Made by a program: the position numbers and the translations under genes. Below are positions 1-8,133 of a stretch of DNA of 62,132 nucleotides, in pieces. Position 1 is the first letter of the stretch; every line of letters starts with the position of its first letter. This stretch comes from an uncultured Lachnospiraceae bacterium (GTDB taxonomy: Bacteria > Bacillota > Clostridia > Lachnospirales > Lachnospiraceae), in contig CACYMQ010000018.1 of assembly GCA_902775555.1 (NCBI GenBank), positions 1-62,132 on the forward strand, in the 5' to 3' direction. Below the pieces are notes generated by a model. The model was given only the letters and a program-made list of their open reading frames with translations. It made no database searches and was not told the origin of the DNA.

Positions 1-1098
1 GCGGTGAAGGCGACTCCGAATCCGACGATCCTCAGGATCCTTCATGAGGAAGGCTGCGGAACGGACTGTTCGTCTCTTGCGGAGCTGATGATGTCCGAAC
101 GCTGCGGCATCGTGGGAAAGGAGATCATGTTCTCTTCCAACGATACGCCGGCGGAAGAGTTTGCATATGCGGCGAAGCTCGGCGCCACCATCAATCTGGA
201 TGACATCACGCACATTTCGCTGCTGGAGGAGACCTGCGGGATCCCGGAGAGGATCTCCTGCCGGTTCAATCCGGGCGGGTTCTTCGAGATCTCAAATGCC
301 ATAATGGATAATCCCGGAGACGCCAAGTACGGTATGACCAAGGATCAGCTGATGGAGGCGTACAGTTATCTGGCGGCACACGGAGCGAAGGAATTCGGTA
401 TTCACGCATTTCTGGCAAGCAATACCGTGACCAATGATTACTATCCGACCCTGGCGGGGATTCTGTTCCGCCTTGTGGTTGAGATCAAAGAGAAGACAGG
501 TGTGGAGCTTTCCTTTATCAATCTTTCCGGAGGAATCGGGATTCCGTATAAGCCCGATCAGGAGGGAAATGATATCAAGGTGATCGGTGAAGGTGTCCGT
601 AAGGTATATGAGGAAATACTGGTTCCGGCGGGCATGGGAAATATCAGCATTTTCACCGAATCCGGCCGGTTTATGCTGGCGCCTTATGGTCATCTGGTGA
701 CAAAGGCGATCCATGAGAAGCATATCTACAAGGAGTATATCGGAGTCGATGCATGTGCGGCAAATCTCATGCGTCCCGCTATGTACGGGGCATACCATCA
801 CATCACGGTGCTCGGAAAGGAAGATGCACCGAAGGATCACGTATACGATGTGACCGGCTCCCTGTGCGAGAATAATGATAAGTTTGCCATTGACCGGGAA
901 CTTCCGAAGATCGATATGGGAGACTATCTGGTGATCCATGATACGGGGGCCCACGGCTTCTCTATGGGATACAATTACAACGGGCGTCTTCGCTCCGCGG
1001 AGCTTCTGCTCCGTGAGGATGGAAGTGTAGCAGAGATCCGCCGTCCTGAGACAGTCGAAGACTACTTCGCCACCCTCGACGGGTACTGGAACGTGTAA
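1..1098 (+). CDS. lysA: Diaminopimelate decarboxylase, 5'-truncated by window edge
   Basis: This PLP enzyme decarboxylates meso-diaminopimelate to lysine, the last step of lysine synthesis. The visible 365 codons begin in the reading frame at base 1. The third codon (AAG, in VKATPNP) fits the lysine that binds PLP in the alanine-racemase-like barrel, so about 50-60 N-terminal residues lie outside the window, and the GTG at base 4 is not a true start. Family marks that can be seen are ESGRF, a Cys/Asn-rich stretch (GVDACAANLMRPAMYGAYH) and TGSLCENNDKFA, which contains the substrate-side cysteine. The gene ends before a strong hairpin shared with the convergent cyclophilin gene. Ornithine or arginine decarboxylases of the same fold are less likely because the C-terminal motifs match LysA best. 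Confidence 0.88.
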   Translation, partial: AVKATPNPTILRILHEEGCGTDCSSLAELMMSERCGIVGKEIMFSSNDTPAEEFAYAAKLGATINLDDITHISLLEETCGIPERISCRFNPGGFFEISNAIMDNPGDAKYGMTKDQLMEAYSYLAAHGAKEFGIHAFLASNTVTNDYYPTLAGILFRLVVEIKEKTGVELSFINLSGGIGIPYKPDQEGNDIKVIGEGVRKVYEEILVPAGMGNISIFTESGRFMLAPYGHLVTKAIHEKHIYKEYIGVDACAANLMRPAMYGAYHHITVLGKEDAPKDHVYDVTGSLCENNDKFAIDRELPKIDMGDYLVIHDTGAHGFSMGYNYNGRLRSAELLLREDGSVAEIRRPETVEDYFATLDGYWNV

Positions 1099-1117
1099 CG
1101 AGCCAAACCCCTGTGAC

Positions 1118-1176
1118 GAAAAATGAAAAGACATGGCATCACGCCACGCGTGAAATGCCATGTCTTTTCATTTTTC
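1118..1176. terminator. Bidirectional intrinsic terminator, lysA / cyclophilin
   Basis: A perfect 22-bp inverted repeat (arms 1118-1139 and 1155-1176) carries A-runs on one side and T-runs on the other. The loop itself contains a small CACGC/GCGTG stem. It lies between the convergent lysA and cyclophilin stop codons and should stop transcription from both sides. Confidence 0.9.
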
Positions 1177-1191
1177 GGAAGCGTCGCTTTG

Positions 1192-1716
1192 CTACTCTGC
1201 GATGGTTTCGGGTGCCGGATAATCCACCCCGAAGGTATCGACGGTAACGGTCTTCATCACCTGGGGACTGACCGGCTTATCAGCCCAGCCGGTGCGTGTA
1301 CCTGCAATCCGGTCCAGTACATCCTCGCCTTCGGTCAGCTTGCCGAAAGCCGCATACTGACCGTCCAGATGCGGAGAATCCTGATGCATGATGAAGAACT
1401 GGGAACCTGCGGAATCGGGACGCATGGAGCGTGCCATGGAGATCACTCCGCGGGTGTGCTTCAGATCGTTCGGGAATCCGTTTCCGGAGAATTCGCCTTT
1501 GATGGAATAACCCGGTCCGCCGGTCCCGCGTCCGTCCGGGTCGCCGCCCTGGATCATGAAGCCGCTGATCACCCGATGGAAGATCAGCCCGTTATAGTAT
1601 CCTTTTTGTGCCAGCGTGATGAAATTGTTGACTGTGTTGGGGGCGACTTCCGGATACAGTTCCAGTTTCATTGTGCCGCCGTCTTCCATGGTGATGGTAA
1701 CGATTGGATTTGCCAA
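1192..1716 (-). CDS. Cyclophilin-type peptidyl-prolyl cis-trans isomerase
   Basis: This 174-residue single-domain cyclophilin catalyses cis-trans isomerisation of proline peptide bonds. The catalytic and core motifs are all present: FHRVI with the active-site arginine, MIQGGDP, GSQFFI, and the LDGQYAAFG segment near the C-terminus. There is no signal peptide, so it is probably cytoplasmic. The start appears to be a TTG at 1716-1714, because a GAAGGG Shine-Dalgarno sequence lies 7 bases upstream on the minus strand and no ATG fits. It is transcribed divergently from mltG across a short AT-rich gap. Confidence 0.93.
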   Translation of the reverse strand: MANPIVTITMEDGGTMKLELYPEVAPNTVNNFITLAQKGYYNGLIFHRVISGFMIQGGDPDGRGTGGPGYSIKGEFSGNGFPNDLKHTRGVISMARSMRPDSAGSQFFIMHQDSPHLDGQYAAFGKLTEGEDVLDRIAGTRTGWADKPVSPQVMKTVTVDTFGVDYPAPETIAE

Positions 1717-1753
1717 AATAATGCCCTTCTTTCCTTGATATTTTGATTAAAAG

Positions 1754-1773
1754 ATGCTATTATATGATAGCAT
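1754..1773. repeat. Short inverted repeat between divergent genes
   Basis: The arms ATGCTAT (1754-1760) and ATAGCAT (1767-1773) are separated by 6 bases in the AT-rich gap between the divergent cyclophilin and mltG genes. It could be an operator or a small hairpin, and no consensus promoter with normal spacing stands out beside it. Confidence 0.35.
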
Positions 1774-1839
1774 TATTGTAAACTTAGTGCAAGTATGCCC
1801 TTTTTTAAAAAAACACACAGGATCAGGAGGGTTCGGGAT

Positions 1840-2967
1840 ATGACCCCGGGCAGGTTTTCTATCAAATTCATCAAGTTCGTGATCGGGATCTGCGCTGCGC
1901 TGGCGCTTGGGATGATCGTTATGACGAGGATCAAGGAATACAGAGCAGCATATGATGCCGAGCTGACAAATACCAGTACGACACAGGGGACCGACGTAAA
2001 GGTCGTGATCCCGGAAAATGCATCCGTAAAGCAGATCGCTCACATTTTATACAGGAACGGCCTGATCAAATATGAAGGTGCTTTCGTGGACAGGCTGCAG
2101 GACTCGGAATATCGCGGCAAGCTGAGACACGGAACCTATACCCTGAATACCGGAATGAACACACTGGATATGATGGCTGTCATGTCCAAGGAGGATGAGA
2201 CCGGCGGCGTGCTTCAGAAACTGGTGGTGCCGGAGGGCTTCACCATTGACCAGATCGCAGAACGCTGTGAAGAGCAGGATATCTGTTCGGCGTCAGATTT
2301 TATAAATGCTTGTAAGTCCGTGACCAAGACGAAATTCCGCTTCCTGGAGGATGTTCCGGTAGGCGTGGATGTCAAGTATCGTCTGGAGGGATATCTCTTC
2401 CCTGCAACCTATGATATCACTAAGGATACTACGGCGGAGTCTCTTGTGGACTGGATGCTGGATACATTTGAAATCTATTATAATGACGAGCTTCAGGCGA
2501 AGGCAGAAGAACTCGGGATGAATTCCTATGAAGTCATTACCAGGGCATCCATGATCGAGCGTGAGTGCCGTGTTCCGGAGGAACGTGCCATAGTGGCAGG
2601 ACTTATCCAGAACCGATTGAAGGATGAGATGCTCCTGCAGATCGACTCGACGGTCCTGTACCCCATCACCAACGGGCTCTATGACAAGAAGGAAGTCACC
2701 TATGAGGACCTTGAGGTTGACTCCAAGTATAATACATACAAGTATTCCGGACTTCCTGCCGGCCCTATCTGTAACCCGGGACTGGCATGTATCGAAGCGG
2801 TGTTGGATCCTGTAGAACATGGTTATTATTACTATCATATCGTGGATGAAAAGACAGGTGAGCATGCGTTCTACAAGACCTATGAAGAACATGAATCTTC
2901 GGAAGGTATTAAGGCATCCGAGATTCTGAAGGAATTTGAAGACAAGAAGAATGACGACTCAGAGTAA
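1840..2967 (+). CDS. mltG: Endolytic murein transglycosylase MltG (YceG family)
   Basis: MltG cleaves nascent glycan strands at the membrane and so ends peptidoglycan polymerisation. The product is 375 residues with one transmembrane helix at about residues 8-28 and an extracytoplasmic YceG domain. The signature SMIERE holds the catalytic glutamate (about Glu240), and the conserved YNTYKYSGLPAGPICNPG loop follows. I chose the ATG at 1840 because AGGAGGG sits just upstream; an in-frame ATG at 1795 has no ribosome site. Homologues usually have a LysM-like region before the catalytic part, which fits residues about 50-110. The FHA gene begins 47 bases downstream and may be co-transcribed. Confidence 0.93.
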   Translation: MTPGRFSIKFIKFVIGICAALALGMIVMTRIKEYRAAYDAELTNTSTTQGTDVKVVIPENASVKQIAHILYRNGLIKYEGAFVDRLQDSEYRGKLRHGTYTLNTGMNTLDMMAVMSKEDETGGVLQKLVVPEGFTIDQIAERCEEQDICSASDFINACKSVTKTKFRFLEDVPVGVDVKYRLEGYLFPATYDITKDTTAESLVDWMLDTFEIYYNDELQAKAEELGMNSYEVITRASMIERECRVPEERAIVAGLIQNRLKDEMLLQIDSTVLYPITNGLYDKKEVTYEDLEVDSKYNTYKYSGLPAGPICNPGLACIEAVLDPVEHGYYYYHIVDEKTGEHAFYKTYEEHESSEGIKASEILKEFEDKKNDDSE

Positions 2968-3014
2968 ACTGTTCCGGGTCGAAAGTATAGACAATAAAGG
3001 GAGGAAGTAAAGAA

Positions 3015-4601
3015 ATGAGAAGTTTCAGCTTTCACGCAAAAACCATCGGAAAGGAACGGTACCTCACCTACATTATGGGCGAGGGAATGGAACTGGATGA
3101 AGACACACTGGATTTCATGGAAGACGAGATGCCGGAGGATCTGGTCAGGGTTATCTTTGAACAGGACGAGGATTATGATTATCTGACATATGACATTTCG
3201 GGAAAGGTTTCGCTTCAGAAGTACACCTCGGGTGTGATGAATAAAGAAACGGTTCTTAAGATTCTGAGAAATGTGGCGCTGGGAATGATCAATTGCAAGG
3301 AGCAGGCGCTCCATCTCGCATATATCCTCCTTCATAAGGACTTTATATACGTTGATCAGGATACGATGAAGATGCAGTTCATCTGCCTTCCTGTAGAGGG
3401 AGAGGCATCCGTATCCACGGAGTTCAAGAGTTTTGTCCGTCAGCTGATCGCAAATTTCAAATATGATCTGGACGGAGATGTGGCATATGTCGGTACACTG
3501 CTTGCCTTCATCAATGGTGATACATTTAACTTACGAAATCTGATCGGCCTTACAGAGGCTCTGATGGAGGATGAGGGGATCGAATTCGAGGCGGAAGATG
3601 CAAGCATCGCCACAGAAGATGGAGAGGTTGTTGACAGTACGATCCCTGAACCGGAAGAAAAGGATATCTCCCACTTCATGAATGATCTTGGAACGGGAGA
3701 CGAAGCGCTGCCGGAGATCGGTGACGACGAGGACGATGATGAAGTTGAACTGAGCGATGCGGAGAAAGTATCGGAAGCAGAGGAACCTGTGGAGGAAACT
3801 GACGAAGCAGAAGAGGCAGCGGAGGAACCGCAGGAAGATGAGGAGCCTGAGGAAGAGGCTGTAGAGGAATCGCAGGAAGAAATCGAAGAGGAAGAAACAC
3901 CGGCCGAAGAAGAAGCGGTTCCGGAAGAACCTGCGGAGCCCACACTTGAGGAGCTTGCAGAAAAGGCAAAGCGTCTTGCAGAGGAAGCAAAGCAGGCAAC
4001 ACGCGGGGCTCGTGCAACTACCAAGAACATCAAGGTGAGCCGTGCGGCCATCATTCAGAACGCTGCTGCACAGGAAGCCGAGATCGTACAGGAGACCGGC
4101 GACCGCGCGAGCACAGAGCTGCTCAGAAGTGATGAGGTCCAGGAGTATTCCCAGGAATCCAAGAATGCGAAAGAGAAGAGAAACGTAGTAACCGAGGATA
4201 TCGCTTCCGTAGTTGCGCCTGATGAGGAGAAGGGTAAGGCAAAATCGAAGGCAAAGGCAAAGAAGGAAGAGCCGGCGGCTCCGGCAGTAGATGTATCCGC
4301 GATCAAGGTGAATCCGTATCTGATCCGTGAAACCACGGAAGAGCGTACCATGATCACGAAAAATGTCTTCAAGATCGGTAAGGCCAATCGTGGCGTAGAT
4401 TATCATGTAAGCGGTAACGGAGCTATCTCCAGACAGCATGCCATCATCACAAAGAAGGATGACGGATACTATATCAAGGACAATAAATCAACGAATCACA
4501 CCTATGTCAACGGCAAGGAACTGGAGGACGGAGAAGAGGTTCTTCTGAACAATAACACCAGGATCCGACTGGGTGATGAGGAATTCCTGTTTAAGTATTA
4601 A
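3015..4601 (+). CDS. DUF6382-like N-terminal domain and C-terminal FHA domain protein
   Basis: The product is a 528-residue soluble protein without a signal peptide. Residues 1-185 resemble DUF6382, a domain I associate with FHA proteins of Clostridia; the stretch with LHLAYILLHKDFIYVD recalls the inactive-kinase fold of EssB/YukC, but that similarity is from memory. Residues about 190-320 are extremely rich in Glu and Asp, and 320-430 are a Lys/Ala/Glu linker. Residues 430-528 form an FHA domain with IGK, ISRQHAII and STNHTYVNG, the set that binds phosphothreonine peptides. The neighbouring genes supply a kinase, a PP2C phosphatase and a second FHA protein, so a phospho-dependent adaptor role is inferred. 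DUF6382 proteins also occur near Tad pilus genes, another possible context. Confidence 0.82.
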   Translation: MRSFSFHAKTIGKERYLTYIMGEGMELDEDTLDFMEDEMPEDLVRVIFEQDEDYDYLTYDISGKVSLQKYTSGVMNKETVLKILRNVALGMINCKEQALHLAYILLHKDFIYVDQDTMKMQFICLPVEGEASVSTEFKSFVRQLIANFKYDLDGDVAYVGTLLAFINGDTFNLRNLIGLTEALMEDEGIEFEAEDASIATEDGEVVDSTIPEPEEKDISHFMNDLGTGDEALPEIGDDEDDDEVELSDAEKVSEAEEPVEETDEAEEAAEEPQEDEEPEEEAVEESQEEIEEEETPAEEEAVPEEPAEPTLEELAEKAKRLAEEAKQATRGARATTKNIKVSRAAIIQNAAAQEAEIVQETGDRASTELLRSDEVQEYSQESKNAKEKRNVVTEDIASVVAPDEEKGKAKSKAKAKKEEPAAPAVDVSAIKVNPYLIRETTEERTMITKNVFKIGKANRGVDYHVSGNGAISRQHAIITKKDDGYYIKDNKSTNHTYVNGKELEDGEEVLLNNNTRIRLGDEEFLFKY

Positions 4602-4625
4602 GAGTAAGATTGGGGGAAGAGCAGC

Positions 4626-7343
4626 ATGAAGAAGTATCGTATTGAGGTTGACCGGATGAATGGTTATCAGATGCTGAAGTATCTGGTGCAGGTTGCGGAT
4701 CAGGTGGATGAACGGGCTGTGGACCGGTCCAGAACGACACAGGTACACGGCATGATGTACATGCAGCCGGCAGAGATAAACGGGCAGAAGACCATGACGG
4801 TTAATGTGCCGGATTTTCCGACACTTTCCTCCTACATCCAGAAGGTTCTCGGAAAACAGGAAGTTCTTACGATCCTGAGAAATCTCGCAACTACATTTTC
4901 CGCAGGATCACAGGGGATTCCCGTAAGCTGTATCGTTAAGGATGAAGATGTGATCTTTGTGAATCCGCAGAATGCGCATACCATCTGTATGCTCCTTCCG
5001 ATCAAGCAGGAAGCTGTGGATATGACGGAGGTTCCCTGCTTCCTGCGGGGGCTGATCTCCAAAATGAAATTCGAGGAGGCAGACCGGGACAATTATGTTG
5101 CGCGGTTGCTTTCAGAGATAAATGCTTATCAGTTTAATATTGAGAGATTCCTTAAGCTGGTCAATGAACTCCTGTCCATGACCGGAGCGGAAGCAGGACC
5201 GGGCAAAGTGAATCGCATGGAAGTAATGAGAAATCGTGCTGCAGGACAGGCAGCGTATGGTGCGCCGCAGGGCATGGCACCGCAGGGAATGCCACCGCAG
5301 GGCATGGCACCGCAGGGAATGCCGCCACAGGGCATGGCACCACAGGGAATGCCGCCGCAGGGCATGGCACCGCAGGGAATGCCGCCACAGGGCATGAGAC
5401 CGCAGGGAATGCCGCCACAGGGTATGGCACCGCAGGGAATGCCACCACAGGGCATGAGACCGCAGGGCATGCCGCCACAGGGTATGGCACCGCAGGGAAT
5501 GCCGCCGCAGGGCATGAGACCGCAGGGCATGCCGCCACAGGGCATGGCACCACAGGGTATGGCACCGCAGGGAATGCCCCAGGGTATGAGACCGCAGGGT
5601 ATGCCTCAGGGTGAAGAGATGAAGTCCCAGGGAATCCCGGTAACGCTGGAAGTTCCGAAGACCCCGGAAGCACCGAAGATGGAGGAGAAGCCGGAAGCTC
5701 CGAAGGCACCGGAAGCACCGAAGATGGAAGAGAAGCCGGAAGCTCCGAAGGCACCGGAAGCACCGAAGGTGGAAGAAAAGCCGGAAGCTCCGAAGGCACC
5801 GAAGATGGAAGAGAAGCCGGAAGCTCCGAAGGCACCGAAGATGGAAGAGAAGCCGGAAGCTCCGAAGGCACCGGAAGTACCGAAGATGGCAATCCCGCCG
5901 CAGGGAGCACCGATGGGAATGGTACCGCCGATGGGAATGCCACCGCAGGGAATGGTGCCGCCGATGGGAATGCCCCAGGGCGCAGTACCGCCACAGGGAG
6001 CACCGCAGGGAATGGTACCTCCGATGGGAATGCCACCGCAGGGAGCGCCGCAGGGAATGGTACCTCCGATGGGAATGCCGAAGGGCGTAGTACCTCCGCA
6101 GGGTGCGCCGATGGGAATGGCACCGAAGATGGAAGAGAAGCCGGAAGTTCCGGAAACGCCGAAGGCACCGGAAGCGCCGAAAGCACCGGAAACTCCGAAG
6201 ATGGAAGAAAAGCCGGAAGCACCGAAGATGGCAATCCCGCCGATGGGAATGCCACCGCAGGGAGTAGTACCTCCGATGGGAATGCCCGCCGGACCGAAGG
6301 CGCCGGAAGGACCGAAGGCACCGGAAGCGCCGAAAGCACCGGAAGCCCCGAAGCCGGCAACACCGCCACAGGGAATGGTACCTCCGATGGGAATGCCTGC
6401 CGGACCGAAGGCACCGGAAGCCCCGAAGCCGGCAACACCGTCACAGGGAATGGTACCTCCGATGGGAATGCCGCAGGGAGCACCGCAAGGCATGCCACAG
6501 GGTGTTGTACCTCCGATGGGAATGCCCGCAGGACCGAAGGCTCCGGAAGCACCGAAGATGGGCAATGCACCTGTCGAGTCCGATATTCCGGCAGCAATGA
6601 AGAATCCGACCTCCGAACTGACATCCGCAGAAGAATTGGATCTTGGTTCGATGATGACAAATATAGCAAAACCGGAACCTCCGAAGGCACCGGAAGCACC
6701 GAAGCCGGCAACACCGCCACAGGGTGCGGTACCTCCGATGGGAATGCCACCGCAGGGAGCACCGCAAGGCATGCCGCAGGGCATGCCGAAGGGTGTAGTA
6801 CCGCCGGCAGGAATGCCTGCAGGACCGGAAGCACCGAAGCCCGGAATGCCGCCACAGGGTATGCCGCAGGGAATGCCGCAGGGTGTAGTACCGCCGGCAG
6901 GAATGCCTGCAGGACCGAAAGCACCGGAAGCACCGAAGCCCGGAATGCCGCCACAGGGCATGCCGCAGGGAGCACCGCAAGGTATGCCGAAGGGTGTAGT
7001 ACCGCCGGCAGGAGCACCGTCTGGACAGCCCGGAAAACCGGAACCCAACTTTGTGCGTAAGAATACAGGTGAGTGCATCGTATTTACCAAAGAGCGCTTC
7101 ACCATTGGAAAATCAAAACTCCATGCAGACTACTCGCTGGAGAATAATACCGCGATCAGCCGGACCCATTGTGAGATCGTTCGCAGAAACGGCGTTAATT
7201 ATCTGAAGGATCTGAATTCCACGAACGGAACCTTTGTAGACGGAAAACGCCTTGCACCGGGAGAAGAGATCCTTCTCAAGAACGGTTCGATCATACGCAT
7301 GGGCGACGAAGACTTTATATTCCGGCTCAGAAGAGGAGAGTAA
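4626..7343 (+). CDS. DUF6382-like and FHA domain protein with a long PQGM/APK repeat linker
   Basis: The product has 905 residues. The N-terminal 190 residues repeat the DUF6382-like layout of the previous gene (TILRNLATTFSAG, then EDVIFVNPQN). The middle, about 213-815, is low complexity: first PQGM-type pentads, then Ala-Pro-Lys/Glu blocks with MEEKPEAPK, then mixed PPMGMPPQG blocks. The C-terminus (about 825-905) is an FHA domain with FTIGKS, ISRTHCEI and the canonical STNGTFVDG loop. The gene starts 24 bases after the first FHA gene and ends one base before the phosphatase ATG, so translational coupling is likely. The linker resembles Pro/Gln/Met-rich flexible tethers and probably gives reach or phase-separation behaviour rather than enzymatic function. 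No catalytic motif was seen. Confidence 0.82.
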   Translation: MKKYRIEVDRMNGYQMLKYLVQVADQVDERAVDRSRTTQVHGMMYMQPAEINGQKTMTVNVPDFPTLSSYIQKVLGKQEVLTILRNLATTFSAGSQGIPVSCIVKDEDVIFVNPQNAHTICMLLPIKQEAVDMTEVPCFLRGLISKMKFEEADRDNYVARLLSEINAYQFNIERFLKLVNELLSMTGAEAGPGKVNRMEVMRNRAAGQAAYGAPQGMAPQGMPPQGMAPQGMPPQGMAPQGMPPQGMAPQGMPPQGMRPQGMPPQGMAPQGMPPQGMRPQGMPPQGMAPQGMPPQGMRPQGMPPQGMAPQGMAPQGMPQGMRPQGMPQGEEMKSQGIPVTLEVPKTPEAPKMEEKPEAPKAPEAPKMEEKPEAPKAPEAPKVEEKPEAPKAPKMEEKPEAPKAPKMEEKPEAPKAPEVPKMAIPPQGAPMGMVPPMGMPPQGMVPPMGMPQGAVPPQGAPQGMVPPMGMPPQGAPQGMVPPMGMPKGVVPPQGAPMGMAPKMEEKPEVPETPKAPEAPKAPETPKMEEKPEAPKMAIPPMGMPPQGVVPPMGMPAGPKAPEGPKAPEAPKAPEAPKPATPPQGMVPPMGMPAGPKAPEAPKPATPSQGMVPPMGMPQGAPQGMPQGVVPPMGMPAGPKAPEAPKMGNAPVESDIPAAMKNPTSELTSAEELDLGSMMTNIAKPEPPKAPEAPKPATPPQGAVPPMGMPPQGAPQGMPQGMPKGVVPPAGMPAGPEAPKPGMPPQGMPQGMPQGVVPPAGMPAGPKAPEAPKPGMPPQGMPQGAPQGMPKGVVPPAGAPSGQPGKPEPNFVRKNTGECIVFTKERFTIGKSKLHADYSLENNTAISRTHCEIVRRNGVNYLKDLNSTNGTFVDGKRLAPGEEILLKNGSIIRMGDEDFIFRLRRGE
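5262..5610 (+). repeat. In-frame tandem repeat encoding PQGM pentads
   Basis: Units of 15 bases encoding P-Q-G-M-x are arranged mainly as 30-base pairs ending alternately in Ala, Pro or Arg codons. Copies differ chiefly at third codon positions (CCG/CCA, GGC/GGA/GGT). Copy number in such arrays can change by slippage, so length may vary between strains. Confidence 0.9.
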
Positions 7344-7344
7344 C

Positions 7345-8118
7345 ATGGATTTTACTGCAACCTATAACACGGATATCGGGATCCGAAAGAATACAAATCA
7401 GGATTCCCTTGCACTCCGTATCATAGATACACCTTCCGGAAAGGTGGCTTTTGGCATCGTCTGTGACGGAATGGGAGGCCTCGCAAAAGGCGAACTGGCA
7501 TCCAAAGAAGTGATCCAGGCTTTTTGCGAATGGTTTGACAAGGATATGTCGCAGATGATGCTGACAGGAAGCTTCACGGTTGCGACACTCAGAAATGACT
7601 GGAATCGTATCATACAGGAACAGAATATACGACTGGGACGTTATGGCGCAGAGAACAATCTCATGCTCGGAACTACGGTTTCGGCGATCCTTATGTGCAA
7701 CGATGAGTTCTATATCGTTCATGTCGGTGACAGCCGGATCTATGAAATGTCGGACGCCGGGGTACGGATGCTGACCAATGACCAGACCTTTGTTGCCAGA
7801 GAGATCGCAAATGGACGTATGACACCGGAACAGGCGGCTGTAGATCCCAGACGAAGCGTCCTGCTTCAGTGTGTGGGAGCCTCAAGTGTGGTTGAGCCTG
7901 ATTTTGTTAAGGGACATCTGAAGAAAGGCGCAGTGTATATGCTTTGTTCGGATGGATTCCGTCACCAGATCTCGGATGATGAAATGGTTGAGAAGCTGGG
8001 GCCGCAGGCATGCATGACAGAAGAAGAAATGAAATACGGTTGTGTCTACCTGACGGAAGTCGTAAAGAACCGGAAGGAAACGGATAATATTACTGTAGCA
8101 GTGATTAAGACTATGTAA
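7345..8118 (+). CDS. PP2C-family Ser/Thr protein phosphatase
   Basis: This 257-residue PPM/PP2C phosphatase is predicted to remove phosphate from Ser/Thr residues using two metal ions. All core motifs are present: NQDS, VCDGMGG with the metal-binding aspartate, LGTT, HVGDSRIY, CSDGF and the final DNIT. It has no transmembrane segment and no extra domain, matching small bacterial PrpC/Stp enzymes. The ATG at 7345 has GGAGAG close upstream and lies directly after the stop of the FHA gene. It almost certainly opposes the kinase encoded 15 bases downstream, forming a reversible phosphorylation pair. Confidence 0.95.
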   Translation: MDFTATYNTDIGIRKNTNQDSLALRIIDTPSGKVAFGIVCDGMGGLAKGELASKEVIQAFCEWFDKDMSQMMLTGSFTVATLRNDWNRIIQEQNIRLGRYGAENNLMLGTTVSAILMCNDEFYIVHVGDSRIYEMSDAGVRMLTNDQTFVAREIANGRMTPEQAAVDPRRSVLLQCVGASSVVEPDFVKGHLKKGAVYMLCSDGFRHQISDDEMVEKLGPQACMTEEEMKYGCVYLTEVVKNRKETDNITVAVIKTM

Positions 8119-8133
8119 CGGGGATAAAACAGG

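Noticed and set aside
1123-1746. Plus-strand open frame opposite the cyclophilin gene
   Set aside because: It begins inside the terminator hairpin and is antisense to a well-supported cyclophilin.
5262-5610. Regular repeats that could suggest a CRISPR array
   Set aside because: The units are in frame, without unique spacers, and encode PQGM pentads in a continuous protein.
5161-7105. Long minus-strand open frames opposite the PQGM/APK repeats
   Set aside because: They are by-products of the repetitive codon pattern on the plus strand, with no ribosome sites and monotonous Pro/Ala/Ser or Gly/Pro/Cys composition.
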